Source: JAMOAW01 sp039908535
Lineage (GTDB): Bacteria > Pseudomonadota > Magnetococcia > Magnetococcales > JADFZT01
Assembly (NCBI GenBank): GCA_039908535.1
Contig: JAMOAW010000004.1
Location: forward strand, 1 to 64,000
Reading direction: 5' to 3'
DNA length: 64,000 bases
In this document: positions 33,662-41,630 of the stretch, piece by piece
Numbering within the stretch: position 1 is the first letter of the stretch
Layout: each line of letters begins with the position of its first letter
Translations under genes and position numbers: made by a program
The notes under the pieces: model-generated
The model's database searches: none
Told to the model about the DNA's origin: nothing
Seen by the model: only the letters and a program-made list of their open reading frames with translations

Positions 33662-35350
33662 ATGTCAATTCAGAATATAAAAATCAGCACCAGATTGAAT
33701 GTTGGATTTGGTATCGTACTATTGGTTATGTTATTAGCCTTTATGATCACATACAATGCCATACTGAATACTCAAAATTCTGCCATTCAAGTGCAAAAGG
33801 AGTCCCTTCCTATGGCATTGGAGGCAAAAAACATGCGCATTGCGGTTATCGATATTCAACAATGGCTAACCGATGTTTCGGCCACCCACAATCCCGATGG
33901 TTTTAAAACTGCGGAGGCATCCTCAATTCTTTTTAAAAATGGCATCACCCAATTTCGTACGATGTACCAAAAAGAGAACAACTCTGAAGAATTAAAAAAA
34001 CTGGAGGATCTGGACAAAGCATTTGATATCCTATATGCAGTCGGCACTAAAATGGCCAACTCTTATATAAAAGAGGGTTTAGAGGCCGGCAATGCCATTA
34101 TGGAAGAGTTTGACGGGGCCTCGACAAAGCTACAAAGCTTAATCGCTAAAATGGTTGAAAACCAAGTAACCGAAGCTCATGACAATACAAAAGTAATTGT
34201 TGATCAAACCGATCAAGTGATTCAAATATTATTGATTATGGGGACGATTGCCATTCTCCTAAGTGCAACCATTGGTTTTATTCTGACCAGCTCTATTTCT
34301 AAGCCATTGTTCATCATTCAAGCCTTTTGCAGTGACCTAGCCCTTGGTGACCTCTCAAAATCTTGCCAAATTCATACACAGGATGAAATCGGTCAGATGG
34401 CTGATACGTTAAATCAAGCGATAGATAAATTACGCGAAACATTCCGAGAGGTCCAACAGGCCAGCATTTCCGTTGCCTCTGGTAGCACGGAGCTTTCCGA
34501 AACATCGCAAACCATGTCACAAGGGGCGGTCGAACAGGCGGCTTCTATTGAAGAGACCTCCAGTGCCATGGAGGAGATGGCCGCCAATATTGCTCAAAAC
34601 ACCGACAACTCCCAAAAAACCCAGTCTATTGCCACCAAAGCCGCCCAGGATGCCGCCGATGGTGGCAAGGCGGTCAATGAGGCGGTTACCGCCATGCGGG
34701 AAATTGCCAACAAGATCTCTATTATTGAGGAGATCGCCCGCCAAACGAATCTATTGGCTTTGAATGCTGCCATTGAGGCCGCTCGTGCTGGGGAGCATGG
34801 CAAAGGTTTTGCTGTGGTCGCCGCTGAGGTCCGCAAATTGGCCGAACGCAGTCAAACCGCCGCTGGCGAAATCAGTCACCTCTCGGCCTCTAGCGTCGAA
34901 GTCGCAGAACAGGCCGGAAATATTATGGTTAAGCTTGTTCCTGACATTCAAATGACTGCAAAATTAGTCGCAGAAATTGCTTCTGCCAGCCAAGAACAAA
35001 ATCAGGGGACGGCCCAAATCAATCAAGCCATCCAACAATTGGATCAAGTTATTCAAAAAAATGCAGGAGCTGCCGAAGAGATGGCCGCCACTTCAGAGGA
35101 ACTTTCTGCCCAGGCCGATATTTTACAATCCTCCATGACCTTCTTTAAAACTGGTACCGAGACAAAAGAAGGGGGCCCCCGTTCCCCCTCCCTCCCCCGC
35201 AAATCCCGACCAATGACAACAGCTGCCCCCATCAAAAAATCCAAGGCCTTGCCTCCACCCAGTCGTTCTTTGGGGTCAATTACTGGGGGAGTCAAACTGG
35301 ATTTAGGCGGCGGTCAGACGAACATAGACAACGAATTCGAACGTTTTTAA
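33662..35350 (+). CDS. Methyl-accepting chemotaxis protein with four-helix-bundle sensor
   Basis: This is a 562-residue transmembrane chemoreceptor. TM1 is at about residues 10-32, followed by a periplasmic four-helix bundle (4HB_MCP type) to about 185 and TM2 at about 188-212. A HAMP linker (FCSDLALGDLSKSC) follows, then the long methylated coiled coil with the hairpin tip EIARQTNLLALNAAIEAARA. The C-terminal tail is Pro/Ser/Lys-rich and ends NEFERF, without a typical NWETF tether. A good site, GAGAGGAAAG, precedes the ATG. It signals through CheA/CheW to the flagellar motor; the ligand is unknown. Confidence 0.95.
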   Translation: MSIQNIKISTRLNVGFGIVLLVMLLAFMITYNAILNTQNSAIQVQKESLPMALEAKNMRIAVIDIQQWLTDVSATHNPDGFKTAEASSILFKNGITQFRTMYQKENNSEELKKLEDLDKAFDILYAVGTKMANSYIKEGLEAGNAIMEEFDGASTKLQSLIAKMVENQVTEAHDNTKVIVDQTDQVIQILLIMGTIAILLSATIGFILTSSISKPLFIIQAFCSDLALGDLSKSCQIHTQDEIGQMADTLNQAIDKLRETFREVQQASISVASGSTELSETSQTMSQGAVEQAASIEETSSAMEEMAANIAQNTDNSQKTQSIATKAAQDAADGGKAVNEAVTAMREIANKISIIEEIARQTNLLALNAAIEAARAGEHGKGFAVVAAEVRKLAERSQTAAGEISHLSASSVEVAEQAGNIMVKLVPDIQMTAKLVAEIASASQEQNQGTAQINQAIQQLDQVIQKNAGAAEEMAATSEELSAQADILQSSMTFFKTGTETKEGGPRSPSLPRKSRPMTTAAPIKKSKALPPPSRSLGSITGGVKLDLGGGQTNIDNEFERF

Positions 35351-35359
35351 AAGTTCATC

Positions 35360-35512
35360 TATCGGAAAAATAATAATCAAGACCTTGGAGGGCGGAGAAC
35401 CGCCCCCCAATCCCCCCACCCTTCTTGTTTGATTCTTAAAAAAAAGAGGGGGTTTGGGGGATTCATCCCCCAGGGTTTTGTTTTTGATTGTTTGCCCGAA
35501 GGATATCATCTT
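35360..35512. repeat. GC-rich palindromic element, full copy after the MCP gene
   Basis: A full copy: ATCGGAAAAAT, ATCAAGACCTTGG, GGGCGGAGAACCGCCC, CCCCCACCCTTC, an AATTCTTAAAAAAAAGAGGGGG second arm, GGGGGATTCATCCCCC, AGGGTTTTG, and GCCCGAAGG. The long left and right halves are inverted copies of each other, so the whole can fold as one large hairpin. It begins within 20 bases of the MCP stop. Confidence 0.8.
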
Positions 35513-35770
35513 TTCTCTGCGCTGATCTGGGATCCACCTATTTAAATAGAGCAGATTCCAGATCGTTTTTTTTCTTTTTCTAACGGTTCCTTCCTTTAAA
35601 TTTAAATCGAATTTGATCATTCCTCCACGCACTCATGAAAAAAATTGATAAACAATATTATAAAGATATATAAAACAAAAAAAAATATATTTTTTGACTT
35701 AACTCCCCATTTGATAAAAATTGATATAAAAAATTTTAAATTAAAAATTGACATTTAGGCACAAAAGCAA

Positions 35771-35799
35771 TTGACAACTATTTTTTATTTAAATAAAAT
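35771..35799 (+). promoter_or_regulatory. Strong sigma-70 promoter of the H-NS-like gene
   Basis: TTGACA (35771-35776), 17 bases, TAAAAT (35794-35799): a near-consensus promoter. Start would be near 35806, giving a leader of about 35 bases with AAAGGAGG at 35827-35834. Two more -35-like boxes lie upstream (TTGACT at 35694, TTGACA at 35748). The whole spacer from 35640 is extremely AT-rich, the kind of DNA an H-NS protein would bind, so autoregulation is plausible. Confidence 0.7.
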
Positions 35800-35840
35800 C
35801 TTCTAAAAATTTAAAATAATTTTCACAAAGGAGGAAAAAA

Positions 35841-36314
35841 ATGGCAGCTACAAAAGAAATAACCACACAAGCCATGATTGACTATGTGTCTAATGTTCCA
35901 GATGAATATTGGAATCAATTTTGTGAGTTGATGGACCAAGAACATATCAAACGTGAAGCCGAATTGCGCACAAAAGCAATCCATGCCGCCAAAGAAGCCG
36001 CCAATAAATATGGTTTTGCCGCTGAAGAATTGTTTGGTCTTTCATCATTGCGAACCAACACGGACCATTTAGACGATGACGATAAAGTACCGAGTTCAGC
36101 ATTGGTTAAAATAAAAGAGATGGCTCCTGAAGGTCTTTATAATCCTAATGCTCCAGAAGGAAAGCAGAAATATTATAAGCCAGCAGATAAAGATCGTTGG
36201 GTTCGGGTTCCTGAATGGTTAAAAAATGATCTCACAGCGATTAAAGAGAAAGGTGGACGTTTTAACTCACATATTATTAAATCGTTATGCGATAAATATC
36301 CTATGACGATTTAA
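35841..36314 (+). CDS. H-NS-like nucleoid protein candidate with variant C-terminus
   Basis: This is a 157-residue protein. The helical N-terminal half (about residues 1-75) ends in AAKEAANKYGFAAEELFGL, which resembles the H-NS family linker (AEYGLTAEDL-like). The C-terminal part has KYYKPADKDRWVRVPEWLKN at about residues 110-130. In form it matches the H-NS DNA-binding block YRDPATGKTWSGRGRAPKWL, but the GRGR minor-groove hook is replaced by VRV. The strong promoter, strong ribosome site and a good terminator suggest an abundant protein, as expected of a nucleoid protein. The family assignment is tentative; it could also be an unrelated small DNA-binding protein. Confidence 0.5.
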   Translation: MAATKEITTQAMIDYVSNVPDEYWNQFCELMDQEHIKREAELRTKAIHAAKEAANKYGFAAEELFGLSSLRTNTDHLDDDDKVPSSALVKIKEMAPEGLYNPNAPEGKQKYYKPADKDRWVRVPEWLKNDLTAIKEKGGRFNSHIIKSLCDKYPMTI

Positions 36315-36349
36315 AACACGCTTTTATCCTGCCCTAGCGAATTGGATAA

Positions 36350-36399
36350 AAAATGGAGGCAATCTCATCACTGTCTCCATTTTGCCAAATTTTTTTTTG
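36350..36399 (+). terminator. Rho-independent terminator of the H-NS-like gene
   Basis: AAAATGGAG (36350-36358) pairs with CTCCATTTT (36375-36383), followed shortly by nine T. It lies 36 bases after the stop codon. Confidence 0.85.
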
Positions 36400-36450
36400 C
36401 ATATATACTTTATTTTTTCCTGTTTTTTTCTCTGATTGAGGTAATTTTTT

Positions 36451-36999
36451 ATGTTTTTTTTGCAGACTTATTTTTCCAAAATGGTTGCAACCCAAACCCG
36501 CCCGATAAGAGTTAACACATCTGAAATATTTTGGTCTTGGCTGGGATCCTTCTTGGGTATTGGCTTAGTGGGGTGGTTGGACCATTTTTATTTATCTGGG
36601 ACAGATCTCACGTTGATGATTGGCAGTTTTGGTGCATCGGCTGTATTGATTTATGGTGCGCCCGCAAGCCCCCTTGCACAACCCCGAAATTTATTGGGTG
36701 GTCACTTGTTCTCTGCTCTTGTCGGAGTGACTATTTTTAAAATTTTTTCTGCCCAACCCTGGCTGGCCGCTGCCTTGGCCGTCTCCTTGGCCATAGTGGT
36801 CATGCATCTCACCTCTACCTTACATCCCCCAGGGGGGGCTACGGCTCTTATTGCCGTGATTGGTTCCCATAAAATTCATGCGTTGGGGTTTATATACGCC
36901 CTCATTCCCGTATTATTGGGGGCCTTTTTAATGCTCATCGTGGCGGTGGGAGTCAACAACCTCGCCAAAAATCGTCACTATCCCCTTTGGTGGTATTAA
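36451..36999 (+). CDS. HPP-family integral membrane protein
   Basis: This 182-residue protein has the HPP-family signature LHPPGGATALIAV at about residues 128-140 and four to five membrane helices (about 30-50, 60-75, 85-105, 108-125, 145-170). GSFGASAVLIYGAP is also typical. Members have been linked to nitrite transport in plants and cyanobacteria, but bacterial functions are largely unproven. GAGG lies 9 bases before the ATG. It converges with the phage-tail genes. No functional partner is next to it. Confidence 0.85.
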   Translation: MFFLQTYFSKMVATQTRPIRVNTSEIFWSWLGSFLGIGLVGWLDHFYLSGTDLTLMIGSFGASAVLIYGAPASPLAQPRNLLGGHLFSALVGVTIFKIFSAQPWLAAALAVSLAIVVMHLTSTLHPPGGATALIAVIGSHKIHALGFIYALIPVLLGAFLMLIVAVGVNNLAKNRHYPLWWY

Positions 37000-37016
37000 A
37001 ATCAAAAAAGAAGCCT

Positions 37017-37441
37017 TTACCTCCCCTTCTCTTGCTCTAATGCCAATAATACCAATGCCAATGGATACTCCCAAGCCATAACATGGCCACGGGCAATCAA
37101 GTGGAGGAGAGCCCGTTCAAAATTGCGTCGACCGTCTACCGGGTTTGTTTCCCGGCCTCCATCAGACGGCTGAGCAATCCGAAAAAATCGGGATTTATCT
37201 CTTGACACTCGCCAAGCACGTCTCGCAATTGCATGGGCGTGAATTGTTCCATAGCCTCTTGGGACAAATCGGTCATGAACGATAAAACCCGCAAAGGGGT
37301 TTGGGGAAATAACAAATCCCCTACCGGATCACACTGTTTTTCGCTCTGCAACGACACCAGCCAGGCGCGAATCTCCCCAGCCGTCACCTCTCGAATCTGA
37401 ATCTCCCGATTCTCTATCTTTTTGACTTTGATCATGCGCAT
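37017..37441 (-). CDS. Phage tail assembly chaperone, -1 frameshift product (gpGT-like)
   Basis: This is a fusion of 141 residues made if ribosomes slip back one base at the heptamer T TTT TTC (codons 86-87). The -1 frame continues open for 54 codons after the two Phe (RIAQPSDGGRETN to LALEQEKGR). That frame has no good start codon or ribosome site of its own, which supports its expression as an extension. In lambda and many long-tailed phages the G/GT pair is made exactly this way and guides the tape-measure protein. Here no tape-measure gene follows: the HPP gene lies 17 bases away on the other strand. Confidence 0.65.
37136..37441 (-). CDS. Phage tail assembly chaperone (gpG-like), unshifted product
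   Basis: This is a 101-residue acidic-to-neutral helical protein with no signal peptide (KVKKIENREIQIREVTAGEI at the start). It lies downstream of a tail tube gene, the usual site of the tail chaperone. It contains the slippery heptamer near its 3' end. The product itself is not recognised by sequence alone; the call rests on position, size and the frameshift site. It is part of a prophage or phage-tail-like remnant. Confidence 0.6.
   Translation of the reverse strand: MRMIKVKKIENREIQIREVTAGEIRAWLVSLQSEKQCDPVGDLLFPQTPLRVLSFMTDLSQEAMEQFTPMQLRDVLGECQEINPDFFGLLSRLMEAGKQTR
37181..37187 (-). promoter_or_regulatory. Slippery heptamer T TTT TTC for -1 frameshifting
   Basis: On the minus strand 37187-37181 reads T TTT TTC, with TTT and TTC as codons 86 and 87 of the 101-codon frame. 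This is the X XXY YYZ form in which both tRNAs can re-pair one base back. The -1 frame is open from there to 37017. Confidence 0.7.
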
Positions 37442-37454
37442 GGATCTATTCTTT

Positions 37455-37555
37455 CATGGCTAAAAATATGATGCCCTTCGGGCAAAAAATTAAAAAAAAG
37501 TGGGGAGAATTTAGGGCGGTTCCCCGCCCCAAAAGTCTTGATTCTCATTTTCTGA
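37455..37555. repeat. GC-rich palindromic element inserted between two tail genes
   Basis: The element in reverse orientation: GATGCCCTTCGGGC, an A-run, GTGGGGAG, GGGCGG-TTCC-CCGCCC, then AAAAGTCTTGATT. It fills the 120 bases between the tail tube stop and the chaperone start, where phage genes are normally packed closely. Confidence 0.7.
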
Positions 37556-37564
37556 TATATTATC

Positions 37565-38311
37565 TTATTGGCGCAACTCCACCGTATACGGAGTGGTCTG
37601 CCCAGTCAGGGTCTCCAAAGAGCCAGAAAGTTCAATGCTGGTATATTCATCCGAAAGAAAATCCACCCCACCAGAGGGGCTCAACACCGCTTTATCAATC
37701 GTTAAAATGACATCGGCCCCATCAGCAAAATTTTTACCATCCAAAATCAAACGCGCTTTGATGGTCGGTTGGGTAGAGCCACTGATTTTATTGCCCGTGA
37801 CCGCCTCATGATCATAATCAACATGCAACTCTTGGGCATCGCTGATGGTACCCCCTTCAAGAGCCTGAAGCAAACCAACCCGAAGATTGAGTTGATAATC
37901 AGTTCCTTTCACAAAAGTGGTGGTATCGGTCTCATCTTGCACCACCACACTGGTATTGATCAAATTACCCTTGGCCAGTTGTACCCATTTGCCCAATTTT
38001 GCCACCACAACTTCCCCAGAAACCGATCCAGAGGCCACATTCAAAACCGACTCATCCCCCAAAAGAGCGATGGAAAGGTTGGTTTTATTCAACTCATCCA
38101 ACGTAATTTCAATCTTGGCAGGTTTTTTAATCTGGGCCGAATCCAGAGTTTGACCATAAGTATTGCGACCACGAGAAATCCGCTCCTTAATTTCGGTCTC
38201 CTCGCTGATCATCAGTTTGGTCGCATTACCCACATCCATCAATCCCGTGCTGTTCCCATCTTCATCCAGGCGATCCATATATAAGTCGCCAGATCCTAAA
38301 AATCCAGACAT
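37565..38311 (-). CDS. Phage major tail tube protein
   Basis: This 248-residue protein is the structural tube subunit of a long-tailed phage or tailocin. It starts MSGFLGSGDLYMDRLDEDG, with NSTGLMDVGNATKL and then ETEIKERISRGRN, a pattern typical of tail tube proteins. The central part covers about 200 residues of beta-rich sequence and includes ITLDELNKTNLSIALLGDE. The ATG at 38311 is directly preceded by GGAGGTAGGT, so the longer ORF to 38356 is not used. The next gene in direction is the gpG-like chaperone. No head, baseplate or lysis genes are nearby. Confidence 0.8.
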   Translation of the reverse strand: MSGFLGSGDLYMDRLDEDGNSTGLMDVGNATKLMISEETEIKERISRGRNTYGQTLDSAQIKKPAKIEITLDELNKTNLSIALLGDESVLNVASGSVSGEVVVAKLGKWVQLAKGNLINTSVVVQDETDTTTFVKGTDYQLNLRVGLLQALEGGTISDAQELHVDYDHEAVTGNKISGSTQPTIKARLILDGKNFADGADVILTIDKAVLSPSGGVDFLSDEYTSIELSGSLETLTGQTTPYTVELRQ

Positions 38312-38565
38312 ACCTACCTCCATTACAAATGATTGAATAAAAACCGATTGATCCAAAAAAACAATCCCAACTACCGGCGTTCCATGGTCAAACGAAGTTT
38401 ATCCCCACCTGTTACAAAGTTTTAAGTAGAAATGAAACAGCAGCAACCTAAAGAAAACTAAAAATTTATCGCCCTTTGTCACTTGAAGAAATACCCTATA
38501 AATGATAACGTAATCATAACAATTTGTATTACAAATAATTTAACAAAAAAAATTTGGATATATTT

Positions 38566-40764
38566 ATGCCGCAGGCACTGCCAATCCAGAATAAACCGCG
38601 TTTTTTTTCAATTGAAAAAAAAATTATCTCTATATGGATCGGATTGTTTCTTTTAGGAATGATTTTTCTTGGTTGGGCCTCCTACCGCTCTATTCATCAA
38701 GCGGCGGTCAAAAATGCCAAGGTGATTTTAGTTCACCAATTAATGGAGCTCAACTACGACCTCACCGAAATGATTCACTCATTCAATCAATTTATCCTAG
38801 TGATTGCCACCTCTTCTCTCTATCAACGCTATTTTGAACTCCCAGAGTCCCGCAAAAACAGCTACGACGATCAAGGTCATATTCTGTTTTCAAAAAAACA
38901 ATGGACCATAAAAAATGAATTAGATAACTGGATTATAAATATACAAAAAAAAATTCCAGCCGTAGAGAGTTGTCTGATCGATAAAAGTGGTCAAGAACAT
39001 AGTCGAGTAACCAAAGGAATCATTGCCCCACCAGAAGAGTATTCCAACTCTGAGACGCAACAGCCTTTTTTTAAGTCCGCTTGGGAAATCCCTCCTGAGA
39101 CGATTCAGTTAAGCCCGCCCTATATCTCACCCGATACCAACGACTGGGTTTTAGCCTTTGTCACCCCTATCCAACTCAAAGACGGCAGCCGACCAGCCAT
39201 CTTTCACAATGAAATCCCCCTCGCTCTGTTGCAAACCATGGCGAACCATTATAGCGAGGTTGATCGAAATTTTCCTGGGGCATCCAAAACAGCCGTCAAC
39301 CAGGACGAATTCGAAGGTCTCAACCTAAAAACCACCTTTCAAATTATTGCCTTTGATGCCAACCAACAAGTGGTGATACATAGTCACGCCCATAGCCCGA
39401 TTTCCCCTAATTCCAAAACAAAAAATTCCTTTCCATTATTGAAAGAGGTCACTCAAAACCCAGCATTGGCAACCAAATTGGCCCAAACAGCCAATGAAAA
39501 TGTACAAATTATTCGTATGATGTTTCAAGGCGAATCCACCTATCTGGCCTTTTTACGTTCTACCATCCTCGACTGGACCTTAGTCGTGATCTTCCAAGAA
39601 GAAAAATTACTCCTGGGTGGAAATACCCTACGCCAATTAGGGACAAAAATTTTTACCATCGCCCTCCTCATCATCGCCATTGGCTTTTTGATGGCCCGTT
39701 GGCTGGCCCATCAAATCAGCCACCCCCTCGTTCAAATCAGCGAACTGGCCAATAAACTGGCCAAGGGAAATTATAATCTCACCTTTAATATTAATCTTCC
39801 CAAAGATGAAATTGGTCGGTTGGGGGCCAGCCTGGAGAGCATGAAAGAGAGTCTTGCTCAAAATACCCATAACTTGGAACAACAAGTTCGTACCCGAACC
39901 AAAGATCTCCGCTTGGCCAACGAACAACTGCAACATGTCATTCAGGAGCTTCAAACCACACGGGAAGAGTTGGTACACAGCGAAAAAATGGCCTCACTCG
40001 GTAAATTGGTGGCGGGCTTTGCCCATGAAGTCAATACCCCCATCGGGATTGCCGTTGGAACCATTTCCAGTATCCCAGACAACCTCAACCACATTCATAC
40101 ACTCTTAAAAGACGAAGAAGTCGATCTCAACGAATTGGAATATCACCTCAAAAAAATTCACGATGTCAGCTCCCTAGGCATGTCCAACCTGAAACGGGCC
40201 AGCGATCTCATCACCCGATTTAAGCGTACATCCATCGACCAAACTTACGAGAAATCACGTATTTTTAACATACAAGAGATAATTCAGGATGTCTTGACAC
40301 CCCTGAATCACCGTTTTAAACGCACATCAATAAACATCACCCTAGAAACCCCACCATGCACAATCTTCAGCCAACCAGGTGTCATCAGTCAGATCATTAC
40401 GAATCTTTTGATAAACAGCTTGATCCATGGCTTTGAAGATGGCAAAATACCAGGTCAAATCACGCTTACCTCTTCTTTAAATCCAGAGACCAAACGGTTT
40501 ACCCTCCTCTACCAAGACAACGGGAAGGGTATGGAGCCAGAAACGCTCAAAAAGGCCTTTGACCCTTTTTATACCACCAACCGCAGCGGTGGCGGATCTG
40601 GACTGGGATTGTTTATCTGTTATAATTTAATTCGAGATCAACTCGCAGGCACCATCCACTGCACCAGTAAACCGGGAGAGGGTGTTCTTTTTCGTATCAA
40701 TTTTCCAGTCAATGCAGAACATATGGCCTCTGATGAGGATAACGTTTATGTCTCGGAAAAATAA
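38566..40764 (+). CDS. Membrane sensor histidine kinase with dCache-like sensor
   Basis: This is a protein of about 732 residues. TM1 is at about residues 22-44, with a large extracytoplasmic region to about 350 (dCache-like, with PYISPDTNDWVLAFVTPIQ). TM2 lies at about 362-384 and is followed by a HAMP linker and a coiled coil. HisKA has MASLGKLVAGFAHEVNTPIG with the phospho-accepting His, and HATPase has TNLLINSLIHGFEDG, DNGKGMEPE and GGGSGLGLFI. It has no receiver, so it needs a separate regulator that is not adjacent. The first ORF codon is TTG at 38554; the ATG at 38566 is preferred. The last codons and stop lie in a repeat element. Confidence 0.9.
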   Translation: MPQALPIQNKPRFFSIEKKIISIWIGLFLLGMIFLGWASYRSIHQAAVKNAKVILVHQLMELNYDLTEMIHSFNQFILVIATSSLYQRYFELPESRKNSYDDQGHILFSKKQWTIKNELDNWIINIQKKIPAVESCLIDKSGQEHSRVTKGIIAPPEEYSNSETQQPFFKSAWEIPPETIQLSPPYISPDTNDWVLAFVTPIQLKDGSRPAIFHNEIPLALLQTMANHYSEVDRNFPGASKTAVNQDEFEGLNLKTTFQIIAFDANQQVVIHSHAHSPISPNSKTKNSFPLLKEVTQNPALATKLAQTANENVQIIRMMFQGESTYLAFLRSTILDWTLVVIFQEEKLLLGGNTLRQLGTKIFTIALLIIAIGFLMARWLAHQISHPLVQISELANKLAKGNYNLTFNINLPKDEIGRLGASLESMKESLAQNTHNLEQQVRTRTKDLRLANEQLQHVIQELQTTREELVHSEKMASLGKLVAGFAHEVNTPIGIAVGTISSIPDNLNHIHTLLKDEEVDLNELEYHLKKIHDVSSLGMSNLKRASDLITRFKRTSIDQTYEKSRIFNIQEIIQDVLTPLNHRFKRTSINITLETPPCTIFSQPGVISQIITNLLINSLIHGFEDGKIPGQITLTSSLNPETKRFTLLYQDNGKGMEPETLKKAFDPFYTTNRSGGGSGLGLFICYNLIRDQLAGTIHCTSKPGEGVLFRINFPVNAEHMASDEDNVYVSEK

Positions 40765-40852
40765 ACATCAAGAGCTAGGGGGGCACAGAACCGCTCCCCA
40801 CTCCTCCCATTTTTTTAATTCTTAAAAAAATGGGAGGAGTGGGGAATTCCAA
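40745..40852. repeat. GC-rich palindromic element overlapping the kinase stop codon
   Basis: TTTATGTCTCGGAAAAATAA, ATCAAGAGC, GGGGGGCACAGAACCGCTCCCC, CTCCTCCCATTTTTTTAATTC, then the inverted arm AAAAAAATGGGAGGAGTGGGG. The copy at 46545 has the same TTTATGTATCGGAAAAAC lead-in, so the last residues of the kinase (VYVSEK) are coded by the element. Confidence 0.75.
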
Positions 40853-40901
40853 AAAAAATCGGCGGTTCCATTATTAAAAAATCAAGAAAAGGGGTTTAGG
40901 C

Positions 40902-41630
40902 ATGGAACTTGTCGACGAAATGACCGAACGCTTTATAAAAAAAAATAAGCTGTTTGTTTCCAAATCCGAATTTTTTGTCTTGCTGGGAGCTAAACTGTGC
41001 CAACAATTGGCAATCACCAAACAAACTCCCGTTGATCTCCTCACCCAAGCACTACTGCGCCACTGTGGGAACGCCTTTCGGGTGATGAAAGGGGGGCGAT
41101 ACCTCTATATTGCCCGCAACCTTGCCGATGATGTTTTTCTGCTCGACAAAATACAACGACAAACAAAACCCTTTACCGTCAAAGCCATCGGGCAAAATCT
41201 ACCCCTGACCGTAGATCTATTTTATACCGCTTTTACCCAACTGTTAGAACGTCAAGAGGTGAGATGTATCGCACTGAGAAAATCCGATGGCATGCCCCTT
41301 TTCCAGACCACATCGCCTATTTCTGAAGAGGTCAAATCAGCCCCGCCTCCCCCCTCTTTGCCTCCTCAATCCGATCGTCAGAGCTTTCATCAAGCCTGCC
41401 TAAAGAGTGGACAAGGCCGCAATTTTATCTTTATCCATCAAATACGCTCTCATCTGGGATGGGAAAGAAAACGATTTGATCAGGTGTTGCAGCAGCTGCA
41501 TAGCGATGGATTGATTTTACTCAATATGGGCGACCCCACTCAACTCTCAGCCACGCAATTACGCAATTCGTTTCAGGATAGCAATGGTTTCCTTTACCTT
41601 ACCCTCAATTGGTTGGAGCCGCACGCATGA
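40902..41630 (+). CDS. Winged-helix protein, partner of the AAA-FtsK ATPase
   Basis: This 242-residue protein seems built from two or three winged-helix-like units. One is around residues 85-125 (FTVKAIGQNLPLTVDLFYTA) and a clear one is at about 170-240 (IHQIRSHLGWERKRFDQVL, SDGLILLNMGDPTQLSA, then a FLYLTLNW strand). A Pro/Ser-rich linker separates them. The N-terminus is helical and lysine-rich. Its stop overlaps the start of the large ATPase gene (ATGA), so the two products are made together, very likely as a complex. Winged helices here may bind DNA or recruit the translocase. No known family name can be given. Confidence 0.65.
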   Translation: MELVDEMTERFIKKNKLFVSKSEFFVLLGAKLCQQLAITKQTPVDLLTQALLRHCGNAFRVMKGGRYLYIARNLADDVFLLDKIQRQTKPFTVKAIGQNLPLTVDLFYTAFTQLLERQEVRCIALRKSDGMPLFQTTSPISEEVKSAPPPPSLPPQSDRQSFHQACLKSGQGRNFIFIHQIRSHLGWERKRFDQVLQQLHSDGLILLNMGDPTQLSATQLRNSFQDSNGFLYLTLNWLEPHA

